Shown here: positions 54,537 to 63,250 of the stretch, piece after piece
Layout of the letters: every line of letters begins with the position of its first letter
Numbering within the stretch: the stretch's first letter is position 1
Assembly (NCBI RefSeq): GCF_030345795.1
Contig: NZ_JAUALB010000001.1
Span: 1,421,001 to 1,485,000, forward strand
Length of the DNA: 64,000 nucleotides
Direction of reading: 5' to 3'
From: Micromonospora sp. WMMA1363
GTDB lineage: Bacteria; Actinomycetota; Actinomycetes; Mycobacteriales; Micromonosporaceae
Program-made: the position numbers and the translations under genes
The notes under the pieces: model-generated
What the model saw: the letters and a program-made list of their open reading frames with translations, nothing else
Databases searched by the model: none
Told to the model about the DNA's origin: nothing

Positions 54537-55847
54537 TCAACGCTGCTGCGGCACCACGGCCGGGGCCTGCTCCAGCACGGCGGTCGGCAGCTGCGGCCCG
54601 GCGGGCAGCGCCACCGGTTCCTTGGCCCGGGTGACCAGCTCGACCACCGTACGGCTGAGCCGCTGCGAGGACTCCGACATGGACTGGTTGGCGGTCACGA
54701 TGGCGCCCATCACGTCCGCACGCTTCTGCTGACCGTAGCGGACCGCCTCCTCGATGCCGCGGGCCTGCGCGTCGATCGACTCGGCGACCTCCAGAATGGT
54801 CTCCGGGCGGACGGTCGGGGTCTGGATCACCCGGGCGATCTGCGGGACCGCTGTCTTCGACGCGGACGCGTACGCCGACAGCACGTCGTTGGCCCCGTCG
54901 GCGACCGCCTGCTGCATGTCCGCGGCCTGGTTGGCCTGCAACAGCAACGCCCACTGGGCGATGGTCAGCTTCATCGTCGGGATGGTCAGGTTGATCAGCA
55001 ACGCCAGCCGCTGCCCGAGGCCGTAGTTGAGGGTGCGGATGTTGCGCACCTGCGGCGAGGTGGACCAGGCCACGAAGAGCCGCTGCTGGAACTCGTTGAT
55101 CCGCACCTCGAGCACCTGGATGAACTCGGTGACCACGGAGAGCCGCTCACGCCGGTCCCGCTCGTCCGGTGCGCCCGGGGTCACGACGATCGTGTTCGCG
55201 TCCGCGAGTGCCTCGTCGCGTACCAGCTCCATCACCGCGATGGCGCCGACGAGCTGCCCGATGGCCGCCTCGTTGGCCTTGTAGAGCTCGTCGCAGAGCA
55301 CCACATTGCGGCGCAGCTGCAACTGTTTGTCGCTGAGCTGCCCGGCCACCCGGTCGAGCTGCTGTTCGACGGTGCGCGCCTCCTCGAAGAGCATCTCCAG
55401 CAGGTCGCGGCCCTTGCGGAACAGGCCGCGGATGGCGTCGGAGAACTTGGTGAAGGTCTCCCGCACCTTCGGGTCGCTCGGGTCGTACGTGCGGCGGAAG
55501 CTGCGCATCCGGTCGTTGATCTGGTGCATGATGCTGGTCAGCTCCGGGATGTCGACCCGACCCACCTCCCGGAAGATCCGGCCCACCTGGGTGTTGACCT
55601 GGTCGAGCGCCTGGTTGCCGAAGCCGGCCAGGGCCTCGGTGTTGACGACCATGGTCGGGTAGAGCTGCCGGGCCGCCGACCGGGCCTGCTCGAGCTGTGC
55701 CGGGTTCAGCAGGTCCGTGCAGGCGAAGGTGGCTGGCTCCGCACTGGCTGACAGGGCGGTGGTGATGGCGGAGTCGGCGGCACCGGCCGGCGGATCGGCC
55801 CGGCCGCCGACGATGCTACCGAAGTCGATCTGCAGTTCCTCGGTCAT
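54537..55847 (-). CDS. telA: TelA/YaaN-family toxic-anion-resistance protein
   Basis: 436 residues, mostly long helices and coiled-coil: FREVGRVDIPELTSIMHQIN, RKGRDLLEMLFEEARTVEQQ, QRLALLINLTIPTMKLTIAQ, ILEVAESIDAQARGIEEAVR. This is the TelA (KlaA) fold named for plasmid tellurite resistance; its biochemistry is not established, and it is thought to act in stress responses tied to the Ter network. ATG 55847 follows AAGG by about 7 bases and sits 10 bases after the binding-protein gene. Last gene of the four-gene operon. Confidence 0.88.
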   Translation of the reverse strand: MTEELQIDFGSIVGGRADPPAGAADSAITTALSASAEPATFACTDLLNPAQLEQARSAARQLYPTMVVNTEALAGFGNQALDQVNTQVGRIFREVGRVDIPELTSIMHQINDRMRSFRRTYDPSDPKVRETFTKFSDAIRGLFRKGRDLLEMLFEEARTVEQQLDRVAGQLSDKQLQLRRNVVLCDELYKANEAAIGQLVGAIAVMELVRDEALADANTIVVTPGAPDERDRRERLSVVTEFIQVLEVRINEFQQRLFVAWSTSPQVRNIRTLNYGLGQRLALLINLTIPTMKLTIAQWALLLQANQAADMQQAVADGANDVLSAYASASKTAVPQIARVIQTPTVRPETILEVAESIDAQARGIEEAVRYGQQKRADVMGAIVTANQSMSESSQRLSRTVVELVTRAKEPVALPAGPQLPTAVLEQAPAVVPQQR

Positions 55848-55857
55848 GATTATCCCT

Positions 55858-57000
55858 TCACGCGCAGGTGTTGGCGTCCTTCATGCAGCTGAGCAGTGCG
55901 AGCGTCACGTCAGCGGCGGGCGCGGGAGCGGCGCGGATCTGGTCGGCCAGGCCGATGCCCGGGAAGTCGCCGACGTCGTTGGCGCCGACCCGCACGGCCG
56001 AGCGGAATCCGTACCGCTTCCAGGCGATGTCCTGGATCTTCGGGTCCTTCATCGCGTCGATGAACCGATTCGCGTCCGGGTCGAGGGCCAGCACCGGGTG
56101 GTCGCTGTAGATGGTCGGGTCCGGGTAGAGCACCCGGACGTTCTTGAGCAACGTGGACGCACCGTCGCCGCTCTGCACCACCTGCTGGATGAGCTGGTTC
56201 TCGTAGCCGGCGTAGAGCGGCGCCTTGAACTCGCCGCCCTGGGTGAGCCACTCCCGGAACCCGGAGTCGGAGCTGCGCGCCTGCAGGCCCTGCGCGTCGT
56301 GTAGGGCACGCAGGGTGGGCAGCGCCTTCCGGGCCTGGGCCAGGCTGGGCGCGGAGAAACCGTCGGCGGTGGCGATGACGCCGAGCTCGAGCTGGGCCAG
56401 TGTGAATCCGCTGTTGGACTTGGCCGGGTCGGTACTGGCCACGGTGATCGGGCCACGCAGGTCGGCCGCGCCGATCGCCTCCCAGGTGCCCCGCTTGATC
56501 ACGTGGTCGAGCAGCAGGCGTTTCATGTCGACGACGTAGTACCGCTCGCCGCGGCGCTGGACGATGCCCGCACGCACCAGCGCCGCCGTGCCGCGCGGCC
56601 CGGCGTAGATCACCTCCGGCGACTGGAGCAGGTTCTCCGCCCGGTAGCCGGAGAACGCGCCGGGGTGCTGGGCCTCGAACACCCCCTGTGCGCTGGCGCT
56701 GGACGGCCAGAGGCAGTCCAGCTTGCGAGCCTTGATCTCGTCGGTGCTCAACTGCACCTGGTCGTACGAGCCGAGCGGCGCGAAGGCGACCTCCAGCCGG
56801 TAGTCGTCCCGCAGGATCCGCTTCACCTCCGGGTCGGCCATCAGTTCGGACTTCTCCGAGCCGCCGACGCAGGTGACAGTGACGGGCGCGGCGGCGGCTG
56901 ACGGGGTGCGGGTCGACCGTTGCCAGAGCGCCGCCGCGCCGACGCAGACGGCGATCACCGCAACCAGTCCGACCAGGAACCGGGGGCTCGGCAATCTCAA
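55858..57000 (-). CDS. Membrane-anchored extracellular solute-binding protein
   Basis: 380 residues from TTG 57000, 5 bases after AAGGAG. The N-terminal helix (LVGLVAVIAVCVGAAALWQ) anchors a type II-like periplasmic-binding fold: VTVTCVGGSEKSELMADPEV, DCLWPSSASAQGVFEAQHPG, TVASTDPAKSNSGFTLAQLE and a C-terminal Cys pair. Part of its sequence (DPAKSNSGF) mirrors NPTQSNSGAT in the VWA lipoprotein two genes upstream, so the two share a binding fold. Ligand unknown; the TelA link suggests a toxic oxyanion or a stress signal, but this is inference. Confidence 0.8.
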   Translation of the reverse strand: MRLPSPRFLVGLVAVIAVCVGAAALWQRSTRTPSAAAAPVTVTCVGGSEKSELMADPEVKRILRDDYRLEVAFAPLGSYDQVQLSTDEIKARKLDCLWPSSASAQGVFEAQHPGAFSGYRAENLLQSPEVIYAGPRGTAALVRAGIVQRRGERYYVVDMKRLLLDHVIKRGTWEAIGAADLRGPITVASTDPAKSNSGFTLAQLELGVIATADGFSAPSLAQARKALPTLRALHDAQGLQARSSDSGFREWLTQGGEFKAPLYAGYENQLIQQVVQSGDGASTLLKNVRVLYPDPTIYSDHPVLALDPDANRFIDAMKDPKIQDIAWKRYGFRSAVRVGANDVGDFPGIGLADQIRAAPAPAADVTLALLSCMKDANTCA

Positions 57001-57010
57001 CGTAACTCCT

Positions 57011-57610
57011 TCATCGGCCCAGGTCGGGCAGGCTCGGCGGGGCGACGGTGTCCAGGTTCGCGGCGTACCTCGCGATCTCGCCCTGGTTGACCAGGCGGAC
57101 GCTGTCCAGGGCGAAGTCGGCGAAGCGACGGAAGGCCGCCTCGCCGTCGCTTCGCAGCCGCTCGGGATCGTGGTACAGGACCGGCTGGCGCTGGATGTCG
57201 AGGTACTGCCGGACGGCTCCGTCCAGGCTGCGCAGGTGTCCGCCGACCTGGGCGGCGGTGGAGTAGAGGTTGTCCGGCGAACGTTCCCGCACCCGCTCGA
57301 ACAGCTCCGGTACGTACCTGCAGGCGTCCTCCAGGGCGCGGCGGGCCTCGGCGCGGCGGACCTCGCCGCTGAGCCGCTCGATGCCGCGGATCACCCCCAA
57401 CGCCTCCTCGACCCTGACCCGGGCCTCGTCGGCGTAGCTGTCCCGGTCGACCCGGGCGGCGGTGCGGTCGTCGAGCATCAGATAGAGCCCGAGCGCGGTG
57501 CCCGCGGCCAGCAGCGGTGACCACAGCAGGCTGTCGGTGATCGCCAGCGTCGCCACGAACGCCACCACCGCGGCGACCAACGCCACCGGGGCGGCGAGCC
57601 GATGCCTCAC
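57011..57610 (-). CDS. XpaC-like membrane protein
   Basis: 199 residues. GTG 57610 overlaps the VWA stop by 4 bases (GTGA). Two N-terminal membrane helices (VALVAAVVAFVATLAITDSL, SPLLAAGTALGLYLML) precede a helical cytoplasmic region: VEEALGVIRGIERLSGEVRR, YVPELFERVRERSPDNLYST. This matches XpaC-type proteins (5-bromo-4-chloroindolyl phosphate hydrolysis family), which pair with TelA/YaaN in many bacteria. Probably a scaffold or signal transmitter at the membrane. Confidence 0.75.
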   Translation of the reverse strand: MRHRLAAPVALVAAVVAFVATLAITDSLLWSPLLAAGTALGLYLMLDDRTAARVDRDSYADEARVRVEEALGVIRGIERLSGEVRRAEARRALEDACRYVPELFERVRERSPDNLYSTAAQVGGHLRSLDGAVRQYLDIQRQPVLYHDPERLRSDGEAAFRRFADFALDSVRLVNQGEIARYAANLDTVAPPSLPDLGR

Positions 57611-59241
57611 CGGTATCCCGCCGCCTGCCGCAGAGCCGCCACCAGGTCGTCCTGTCGGACGGCGGTGCCGTTGGTGGCGGTGGCGACCTCCTCGAGCTGG
57701 CGGGGGTCGGCGTCCCGGCCGAAGGCGATGGCGACCACCGGCGCCCCGGTGGACCTCAGCGCGTCCAGCGCCGGCCGCCGGTCCTTCGTGCTGGACTGCC
57801 CGTCGGTCATCAGCACGACCAGCCGCTTACGGTCGCCAACCGGTGTCCCGGCGAGCGCCCGTGCGGCCTCGTCCAGGCAGGCGTACATGTTGGTACCGCC
57901 GGCGGGCCGGTAGTTGGTCACCTTGCCGGCCAGGTCGCGCAGCGCGGCGACGTCGTTGCCCTGCACCTGCCAGGGGCTGCCGCCGGTGACCCTGCTGTTG
58001 AAGATCGTCACGGTGGTGCGGTCATCGGGGTGGGTCTGCAGGAAGTTCCGCGCCGCCTGCTCCGGATCGAAGATCTGCCCGGCGGCGGCCTGAATGCCGG
58101 TCCAGCCGTCGTTCTCGCCCATCGAGCCGCTACCGTCCAGGCAGTACCAGACGTCGACCGGCCGACGGTAGCGGGTCTGGTAGCGGTCCAGCGCGGCCTG
58201 GATGACCGGTGCCGACGGAAACTGGATGCCCTGCTCGTTGATGGTGCCCTGGATACCCCACTCCGGGTTGAACACGGCGGGATCGGGCTTGTCCAGGGTG
58301 AGCCCCACGCCGGCCGCCGGTCGGCGACCGAGTTTGAGCAGCGCCGCCTGGGCGTCGGCGTCCCGCAACAGGTGTTCCTGCAGCTCGGTGAAAATCTGGT
58401 GGGCAGTGTCGTTCCCGGCCTGGGGAAGAAAGCCCAGCGGCGCGTCGCTGACCGCCAGCGAGCCCCGGGGGTACGCCACCAGCAGCGGCTCCCTGCCCTC
58501 CTTCGCCAGCTCGATGTTCTTCTCGATGACCAGGTCCTCGTAGGTGAACATGGCCCGGCACTGGTCGGGGTGAGCGAGGCACTCGGTCATCAGCGTTCCG
58601 GTCGACGGCGGGGTCTGGTCCATCGCCTTGACGAACCGGGTGACGCCCTGCTCGACTGCGGGCGAGTCGAGCTGCTGCTGGGTGAGCGAGGTGCCGGGGC
58701 CGTTGCCGGCGAAGTGGTTCAGAAAGCCGAACAGGACGGTGGCGCCGGAGTTCGACTGCGTGGGATTGGTGATCCAGACCCGGGTCTTCCCGGACTCGAC
58801 GGCACGCAGGATGTCACCGATCGGGACGTCGGTGCGACCGGCGAAGCCGAGCTTGGTCATCTCAGAACGCCAGGCGGCGAAGACGACCGGGGTGAGGAAC
58901 ATCGGCCGGACGTCGCGCAGGGTATTGGCCTGGTCGCCGAGCTGGAGAAAAACGCTGGAGGCGAACCAGTACGCGTCGTGGTCCCGGCTGCCGCCGGCCA
59001 GCAGCCGAGCCTGGTCCACCGAGCCCTTGTAGGTGACGTCGCACGCGTACTGGCGGGCGGCGCACCACGGCTTGACGATGGTGTCCACCACACTCTGCTG
59101 TTCGCTGCCGGCGACGATCCGCAGTGCACCGTTGGTCGACGCACCGCTCCGCTCGGCGGAGCGCGTCCCGATCGTGCAGCCGGCGACCAGCACCAGCATC
59201 ACCGCGGCCAGCGCCATGAACCTCGTGGCCCGCACCTGCAC
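57607..59241 (-). CDS. Lipoprotein with solute-binding and VWA domains
   Basis: 544 residues, first gene of the operon. GTG 59241 follows GGGAGAG by 5 bases. The lipobox is LVLVAGC (Cys about 22). Residues about 40-330 form a periplasmic-binding-like domain (ALRIVAGSEQQSVVDTIVKP, NPTQSNSGATVLFGFLNHF). Residues about 365-544 are a VWA domain with its metal site in LDGSGSMGENDGW (DGSGS), TIFNSRVTGG, AGGTNMYACLD and VLMTDGQSS. The combination is frequent in actinobacterial TelA-XpaC operons. It should face the outside, and VWA metal-dependent contacts may gate or assemble the complex. Confidence 0.85.
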   Translation of the reverse strand: MQVRATRFMALAAVMLVLVAGCTIGTRSAERSGASTNGALRIVAGSEQQSVVDTIVKPWCAARQYACDVTYKGSVDQARLLAGGSRDHDAYWFASSVFLQLGDQANTLRDVRPMFLTPVVFAAWRSEMTKLGFAGRTDVPIGDILRAVESGKTRVWITNPTQSNSGATVLFGFLNHFAGNGPGTSLTQQQLDSPAVEQGVTRFVKAMDQTPPSTGTLMTECLAHPDQCRAMFTYEDLVIEKNIELAKEGREPLLVAYPRGSLAVSDAPLGFLPQAGNDTAHQIFTELQEHLLRDADAQAALLKLGRRPAAGVGLTLDKPDPAVFNPEWGIQGTINEQGIQFPSAPVIQAALDRYQTRYRRPVDVWYCLDGSGSMGENDGWTGIQAAAGQIFDPEQAARNFLQTHPDDRTTVTIFNSRVTGGSPWQVQGNDVAALRDLAGKVTNYRPAGGTNMYACLDEAARALAGTPVGDRKRLVVLMTDGQSSTKDRRPALDALRSTGAPVVAIAFGRDADPRQLEEVATATNGTAVRQDDLVAALRQAAGYR

Positions 59242-59466
59242 CCCATCTCTCCCTGATCGTCATCCACCACCTTCGGGTGGACCGGGCTCGTTGATAGCAC
59301 CGGCATACCAACGCCAGAGCCAACATCTGGTGAACTCGTGACCCGGGTTCCGACGTGACCGGGTTCCATCGGTGGCGGATCACCCTCCGGTCGACGGTCG
59401 ACGGATCGCGCTCCGCGGTCCAACCCGGGGTGCCCTCGGGCGGATTGTCATGGGAGGCTTGCCGGC

Positions 59467-59706
59467 GTGATTCAGCAATCCGTCGACGGGTGTCCCTGCT
59501 GCGGCTACCGGACCGGCTGCACGACCTGCCCGGTCTGTTTCTGGACCGATGACGGGCAGCGGGACGCGGACGCCGACGTGGTCTCCGACGGCCCCAACGG
59601 GGAGATCAGCCTGAGCGACGCCCGGCTCAACTTCGCCATCTACGGGGCGAGCCACCGACGGTACCTCGACGTGGTTCGCCCGCCCCGCAGCGACGAGCTG
59701 CCGTAG
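59467..59706 (+). CDS. CPCC-family cysteine-rich protein
   Basis: 79 residues from GTG 59467 after GGGAGG (spacing 9). CPCCGYRTGCTTCPVCFWTDDG carries six Cys in a zinc-ribbon-like array (C-P-C-C, C-x2-C-x2-C; shown in part: CTTCPVCFWTDDG), then SLSDARLNFAIYGASHRR. These are small, probably zinc-binding cytoplasmic proteins of unknown function. Convergent with the next gene. Confidence 0.8.
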   Translation: MIQQSVDGCPCCGYRTGCTTCPVCFWTDDGQRDADADVVSDGPNGEISLSDARLNFAIYGASHRRYLDVVRPPRSDELP

Positions 59707-59742
59707 CGATGCCGACGAGCGACCGCTCCGCCGACCTCCACC

Positions 59743-60219
59743 TCACGAGGGATTCGGCACCAGGCGCAGGAAGGGTAGCCGACGACCCACCTCGCGGAAG
59801 TCGTCGGCACTGCCGTCGACGGCAAAACCCAGCACGGCGCAGAGTTTCCTGGCCAGGACCGGATTCCGCTCGCCGTACCGGGCCATGGCGAACTCCCCTT
59901 CCCCGGGGCGAAGCGGGACGGCGACGGCGCGGGTCCGCCGCCGTCCCACCTGGATGGTGACGCCCGGGTTCGCGAGGACATTCCGGTACCACTGGGCCCG
60001 GACGCCGAACCCGGAGCAGACGAGATAGCTGTCCCCGTCCCGGCCGACGACCTCGATGACGACGTCGCGCCGGCGCCCGGAGACCCGCCCGGTGTGTACG
60101 AGGTACAGAAAGCGCCCACCCAGCCTCGCGCCGAGGCCGACACGGTAGAGGTACACCGGGAGACGGAACATCAGCCGCCGCATCCCGGTGGGTGCTTTGG
60201 GTTTCCCGATGCTCTCCAT
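59743..60219 (-). CDS. Deazaflavin (F420)-dependent nitroreductase-family protein
   Basis: 158 residues. ATG 60219 lies 6 bases after GGGAGG; the frame extends two codons further to a GTG. FLYLVHTGRVSGRRRDVVIEVVG, YLVCSGFGVRAQWYRNVLAN and FREVGRRLPFLRLV are typical of the DDN/F420H2-dependent split-barrel reductases of mycobacteria and relatives. Likely reduces quinones or nitro compounds; the substrate is unknown. Confidence 0.85.
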   Translation of the reverse strand: MESIGKPKAPTGMRRLMFRLPVYLYRVGLGARLGGRFLYLVHTGRVSGRRRDVVIEVVGRDGDSYLVCSGFGVRAQWYRNVLANPGVTIQVGRRRTRAVAVPLRPGEGEFAMARYGERNPVLARKLCAVLGFAVDGSADDFREVGRRLPFLRLVPNPS

Positions 60220-60465
60220 GGCCACCCTCCCGGTGCTGTCGTCACCTCTCGCCGCGCCCCCGCCGATCGGGCGGCGCCCTACCTACCTCGGCCTGGATCA
60301 GATCAGCAGGCCTACGGACGTCCCGCGACCGGTGCGATTCCGCCGCTGCCCGCGGTCGGTCATCCATGGTGGCACGAATCCGGCCGCACTCCTGGGCGCC
60401 GCCCGCGTCGCCGCCCTCCGGGTCGGCGAGGTATCGGTCGCCGCGGGCCAGGAGTGCGACGGCGG

Positions 60466-61278
60466 CTACGGCTTTCTGCCGAGGCCGGCATAGATCGAGG
60501 CGTCCGCGTCGGCGGCCGTCGGGTCGTCAGAGTCTGGCCGCCAGCGGGGCGCGGCGACCACGCCGGGCTCCACCGGCTCGAGACCGGCGAAGAACCCGTC
60601 GACCTGAGCATACGGGCGCAGGTTCATGTCCACGCCGTTCTGCCGCAGCAGGGCGGCGGAACGATTCATCTTGTCTGGACTGAAATCCGCCGTGAGGTGG
60701 GTCAGTGCGAGGTAGCTGCCGGACGGAAGGGCTTCGAGCAGCTCCGCCAGTATCCGGTCTGGTCGGTCGTCGTCCGGGATGAGATGCAGCAGCGCGATCA
60801 GCAGGAGCGCCACCGGCTGGTCGAGGTCGAGGGTGGACCGCAGCCGTGGCGACGACAGGATCCGGCCGACGTCGCGAACGTCGGCGTCGATGTAGTCGGT
60901 GCGCCCCTCCGGACTGCTGGCCAGGAGCGCCCGGGCGTGGCTCAGCACGATCGGGTCGTTGTCGACGTAGACGACCCGGGCGTCGGGTGCGCTCGCCTGG
61001 GCTACCTGGTGGACGTTCGGTGCCGTTGGCAGGCCGGTGCCGATGTCCAGGAACTGCCGGATGCCGACCTCGGCCGCCAGGTGCCGGACGACGCGGGTCA
61101 TGAAGGCTCGGTTCTCCCGGGCTGTGGTCCGGATCTGCGGGTTGATCCTGAGGCCCTGTTCGGCCAGCACGCGGTCGGCGGCGAAGTTGTCCTTACCGCC
61201 CAGCACGTAGTCGTACACCCGCGCCGGGTGTGGAATGTCGGTTCGGAGATCGACCGGATGCTGCCGCAGCTCACTCAT
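60466..61278 (-). CDS. SAM-dependent methyltransferase (PF04672/DUF574 type)
   Basis: 270 residues. Starts MSELRQHPVDLRTDIPHPAR, then the family hallmark VYDYVLGGKDNFAADRVLAE. SAM binding is via FLDIGTGLPTAPNVHQVAQA and VVYVDNDPIVLSHARALL. Later LTHLTADFSPDKMNRSAALL and FFAGLEPVEPGVVAAPRW complete the pattern. This family is greatly expanded in streptomycetes and relatives; targets are unknown. Divergent from the TetR gene at 61392. Confidence 0.92.
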   Translation of the reverse strand: MSELRQHPVDLRTDIPHPARVYDYVLGGKDNFAADRVLAEQGLRINPQIRTTARENRAFMTRVVRHLAAEVGIRQFLDIGTGLPTAPNVHQVAQASAPDARVVYVDNDPIVLSHARALLASSPEGRTDYIDADVRDVGRILSSPRLRSTLDLDQPVALLLIALLHLIPDDDRPDRILAELLEALPSGSYLALTHLTADFSPDKMNRSAALLRQNGVDMNLRPYAQVDGFFAGLEPVEPGVVAAPRWRPDSDDPTAADADASIYAGLGRKP

Positions 61279-61330
61279 CGCACCATTGTGGCACTGACCA
61301 TAGTGGAGCGGTACGGGTCCGGTGACGGAC

Positions 61331-61371
61331 TTGACGGTCCTCCCGTCGGGAACTTAGTTAGCCGACTAACT
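61331..61371 (+). promoter_or_regulatory. Promoter and TetR operator upstream of the TetR gene
   Basis: -35 TTGACG (61331-61336), a 17-base spacer and -10 TTAGTT (61354-61359). Overlapping the -10 is AGTTAG-CCGA-CTAACT (61356-61371), a perfect 6-bp-arm inverted repeat. It ends 20 bases before the TetR ATG, an arrangement suited to autorepression. Confidence 0.7.
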
Positions 61372-61391
61372 GGTTGATCGGAGGCTCTCAG

Positions 61392-61952
61392 ATGCCCAAC
61401 CGGCAGGCCAACAAACGTTCCCGGTTGACCGAGGCCACGGTCAGGCTCGTGCACCAACAGGGATTCGGACGCACCACGCTCGCCGACATCGCCAGCGAGG
61501 AAGAGGTCCCGCTGGGCAATGTGTACTACTACTTCAAGACCAAGGAGGCCATCGGCGAGGCCATCGTCGCGCAACACGCCGAGCACTACACCGCGCTGCG
61601 CACGCAGTGGGAAGAGAGCGGCGACGCACGGTCACGGTTGGTGGCCTTCGTGCGAATGACAGCCAACAACCGCGTACAGCTCGCCCAGAGCGGTTGCCCG
61701 GTCGGCACGCTCTGCGCCGAGCTCCACAAGACCGGCGGCCCACTCGCCGAACGGGCCGGCGCCATCTTCGAAGAGCTGTTGACCTGGCTGACAGCGCAGT
61801 TCCGCCTGCTCGGTCACGACGACGCAGCCGGTTCGGCCCTGCACCTGCTGTCCGCGCTGCAGGGCGTCTCGTTGGTCGCACACAGCGTCCGGGATCCCTC
61901 CCATGTCGACCGGGAAACCGACCGACTCATCCGTTGGATCCAGAGTTTGTGA
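61392..61952 (+). CDS. TetR-family transcriptional regulator
   Basis: 186 residues from ATG 61392, 7 bases after GGAGG. HTH: RLTEATVRLVHQQGFGRTTL, ADIASEEEVPLGNVYYYFKT, KEAIGEAIV. The C-terminal domain (GCPVGTLCAELHKTGGPLAE, LLSALQGVSLVAHSVRDPS) is of the TetR_C_Group-like sort with a conserved GCP motif. It sits upstream of the NAD-epimerase gene, its probable target besides itself. Confidence 0.9.
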   Translation: MPNRQANKRSRLTEATVRLVHQQGFGRTTLADIASEEEVPLGNVYYYFKTKEAIGEAIVAQHAEHYTALRTQWEESGDARSRLVAFVRMTANNRVQLAQSGCPVGTLCAELHKTGGPLAERAGAIFEELLTWLTAQFRLLGHDDAAGSALHLLSALQGVSLVAHSVRDPSHVDRETDRLIRWIQSL

Positions 61953-62052
61953 GCCACCAGCCGCGAGGAGTATCCGTGCAACACACGACCGACCGTCACC
62001 GGTCCGCCCCCGGGCGCCGCTTACCGCGCTCTCCGGTCCCGTCGCCGCCCTC

Positions 62053-62106
62053 GCCCGTCCCCTGGCCGCCGCCCGTCCCCTGGCCGCCGCCCGTCCCCTG
62101 GCCGCC
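62053..62106 (+). repeat. Three 18-bp tandem repeats between TetR and the epimerase
   Basis: GCCCGTCCCCTGGCCGCC occurs three times exactly (62053-62106), with a partial fourth copy. The frames here read Pro/Trp- or Leu/Ala-rich repeats; I regard it as a non-coding or leader minisatellite. Confidence 0.75.
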
Positions 62107-62132
62107 GCCCGTCGCCCGGTCGGAGCGGAGTC

Positions 62133-63166
62133 GTGACCACGGCGCCACGCCGAACGCGCGTCCTGGTCACCGGCGCTACCGGCTTCCTCGGTCACAACAT
62201 TCTCACCGCGCTGACCAACCACGCCGACGTCACCGTCGTCGCCGCGTGCCGCACACCCGACCGGCTACCCGCCGCCTTCGTCGGCGAGGTCCGCCTGGGT
62301 GACCTGCGCGATCCCGGCTACCGCAGGACCGTCGTGGACGACGTCGACGTGGTCTGCCACGCCGGCACCTGGGGGGCCTTCTGGGGGCACGCCACACTGG
62401 AACGCCGTCAGTTCTTCGCACCCAACCGGGACCTCATCGACCAGGCGGTGCACCGGGGTGTACGCCGCTTCATCCAGACCAGCACCGTCGCGATCGCCGC
62501 CCGGCCCGACCGCGGGCAGCCGGTGGACGACTTCTCGCCGACCCGCCGCACGGGCTTCTGGCCACACCTGGACCGCCTCATCGACATCGACGACCACATG
62601 CGCCGGCACAGCAACCAGGGGACCCAGATGGTCACCATGCGCCTCGGGCACTTCGCCGGCGCCGGCAACAGCCTCGGCATGGTGCCCGCCCTCGTGCCCC
62701 GGTTGCGGACCGGACTGGTGCCCTGGCTCGCCGGTGGCCGCGCCCGCCTCGCCCTCGTGGCCGGCACCGATCTGGGCGAGGCATTCGCGTTGGCCGCCAC
62801 CGCCGACCGTCTCGACGACTACGAGTCGTTCAACGTCTGCGGACCCACCTTCCCCACCGCCCGCGAGGTCATCGAGTTCATCGCCGACGAGACCGGCTCA
62901 CCGCGCCCCTGGTTCAGTGTCCCTACGCCGCCGGCTACGCGTTCGCCTGGCTGATGGAGCGGCTGCACCCGATCCTGCCCGGGTCGTCCCCGTTCCTGAC
63001 CCGCTCGCTGGTGTACGTCTCGGAGGACTGGTCCTGCAACACCGAGTACGCCGAACGAAAGCTCGGATACACCCCACACAAGGACTGGCGCGTCGCCGTG
63101 CGTGAATCAATCGCCGACGCCAGGGCCAGGGGCTTCCCATGGCCCGCGTTGGCCGTCCGATCGTAG
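62133..63166 (+). pseudogene. NAD-dependent epimerase/dehydratase, frameshifted
   Basis: From GTG 62133 the sequence reads MTTAPRRTRVLVTGATGFLG (Rossmann motif TGxxGxxG), HAGTWGAFWGHATLERRQFF, RRFIQTSTVAIAARPDRGQP, FNVCGPTFPTAREVIEFIAD. The frame stops at 62954, but from about 62925 a different frame continues the protein naturally (PYAAGYAFAWLMERLHPILP, EYAERKLGYTPHKDWRVAVR, ending at 63166). The break is at a run of three C (GTCCCTAC), where one more C would restore the frame; a deletion or sequencing error is the cause. Restored length is about 344 residues, normal for extended SDRs. The upstream TetR may regulate it. Confidence 0.8.
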
Positions 63167-63250
63167 TCGGTATGCCACCCGGTGGCATCCATCCCGGCTG
63201 ACCGCGGGCGCGATGCCGACAGCCACCGGTTTGTTGGGGTGGGGTTCGCG

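Noticed and set aside
61976..62302. GTG 61976 after GAGGAG, coding for a Pro/Trp repeat protein
   Set aside because: The good ribosome binding site is attractive, but the frame is dominated by the 18-bp repeat and then runs out of frame through the epimerase gene as Arg-rich nonsense.
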